Shown here: positions 40,259 through 40,269 of the stretch, in pieces
Numbering within the stretch: position 1 is the first letter of the stretch
Layout: every line of letters starts with the position of its first letter
Assembly (NCBI GenBank): GCA_023411035.1
Contig: JAEYPE010000161.1
Coordinates: forward strand, 1 to 40,269
DNA from: Pseudomonadota bacterium
GTDB taxonomy: Bacteria; Pseudomonadota; Alphaproteobacteria; Azospirillales; Azospirillaceae
Length of the DNA stretch: 40,269 nt
Direction: 5' to 3'
Notes under the pieces: model-generated
What the model was told of the DNA's origin: nothing
Seen by the model: only the letters and a program-made list of their open reading frames with translations
The model's database searches: none
Position numbers and translations under genes: made by a program

Positions 40259-40269
40259 TTAGGGAGGGG

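Overview
The window looks like a chromosomal or chromid segment of a GC-rich alphaproteobacterium, most likely a member of the Rhodospirillales close to Azospirillum. This is an inference from base composition, Shine-Dalgarno usage, and the family make-up and protein style of the genes; no taxonomic marker gene is present. Most of it (about 1.5 to 36 kb) is a surface-polysaccharide locus of the Wzx/Wzy type. It is flanked on the left by insertion-sequence debris and on the right by an ordinary LysR / M20 deacylase / peptide-type ABC binding-protein locus.

Layout. (1) 1-1.5 kb: the tail of an IS256-type transposase, a 76-residue orphan, and a decayed IS5-type transposase. (2) 1.5-7.05 kb, plus strand: a GT87 membrane glycosyltransferase, a GT2 glycosyltransferase, a GT9 heptosyltransferase-like enzyme, and HldD (ADP-heptose epimerase). 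(3) 7.18-13.69 kb, minus strand: a large secreted-type parallel beta-helix protein with two C-terminal carbohydrate-binding repeats, a Wzy/O-antigen-ligase-type polymerase, and a Wzc/ExoP-type co-polymerase with a BY-kinase domain. (4) A 1.4 kb divergent control region. (5) 15.1-24.0 kb, plus strand, closely spaced: a GDP-mannose 3,5-epimerase-like enzyme, a GT26 (WecG/TagA) transferase, UDP-xylose synthase, ManC (GDP-mannose synthesis), an initiating phosphoglycosyltransferase, a second beta-helix protein closely related to the first, and a Wzx-type flippase. (6) 24.4-29.0 kb: a membrane-anchored beta-propeller protein, an acyltransferase, a GT2 with membrane tail, and GtrA. (7) 29.7-35.95 kb: a HAD-UbiA fusion, a UPF0104/LPG-synthase-like membrane protein, a GT-C membrane glycosyltransferase, HldE and GmhA. 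(8) 36-40.2 kb: LysR regulator, M20 deacylase, family 5 solute-binding protein, and a pair of GC-rich hairpins.

How the parts fit. ManC supplies GDP-mannose, which the GME-like enzyme can convert to GDP-L-galactose or GDP-L-gulose. UDP-xylose synthase supplies UDP-xylose, and GmhA/HldE/HldD supply ADP-heptose for the GT9 enzyme. The initiating transferase starts the repeat unit on undecaprenyl phosphate, the glycosyltransferases extend it, Wzx flips it, Wzy polymerises it and Wzc controls length. Operons 6 and 7 look like a second, polyprenyl-monophosphate-sugar layer (GT2, GtrA, UbiA, GT-C) that would decorate the polymer or another glycan, with acylation. No Wza outer-membrane exporter, Wzb phosphatase, UDP-glucose dehydrogenase or GmhB phosphatase is visible, so the set is completed elsewhere.

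The most unusual signals are the inverted pair of beta-helix paralogs that differ strikingly in charge and targeting, the CBM60-like tandem modules in a locus that also makes UDP-xylose, the GME-like enzyme, the membrane beta-propeller of unknown function, recurring TTTTAAAA-type palindromes in the long non-coding gaps, and a composite dyad covering the LysR start region.
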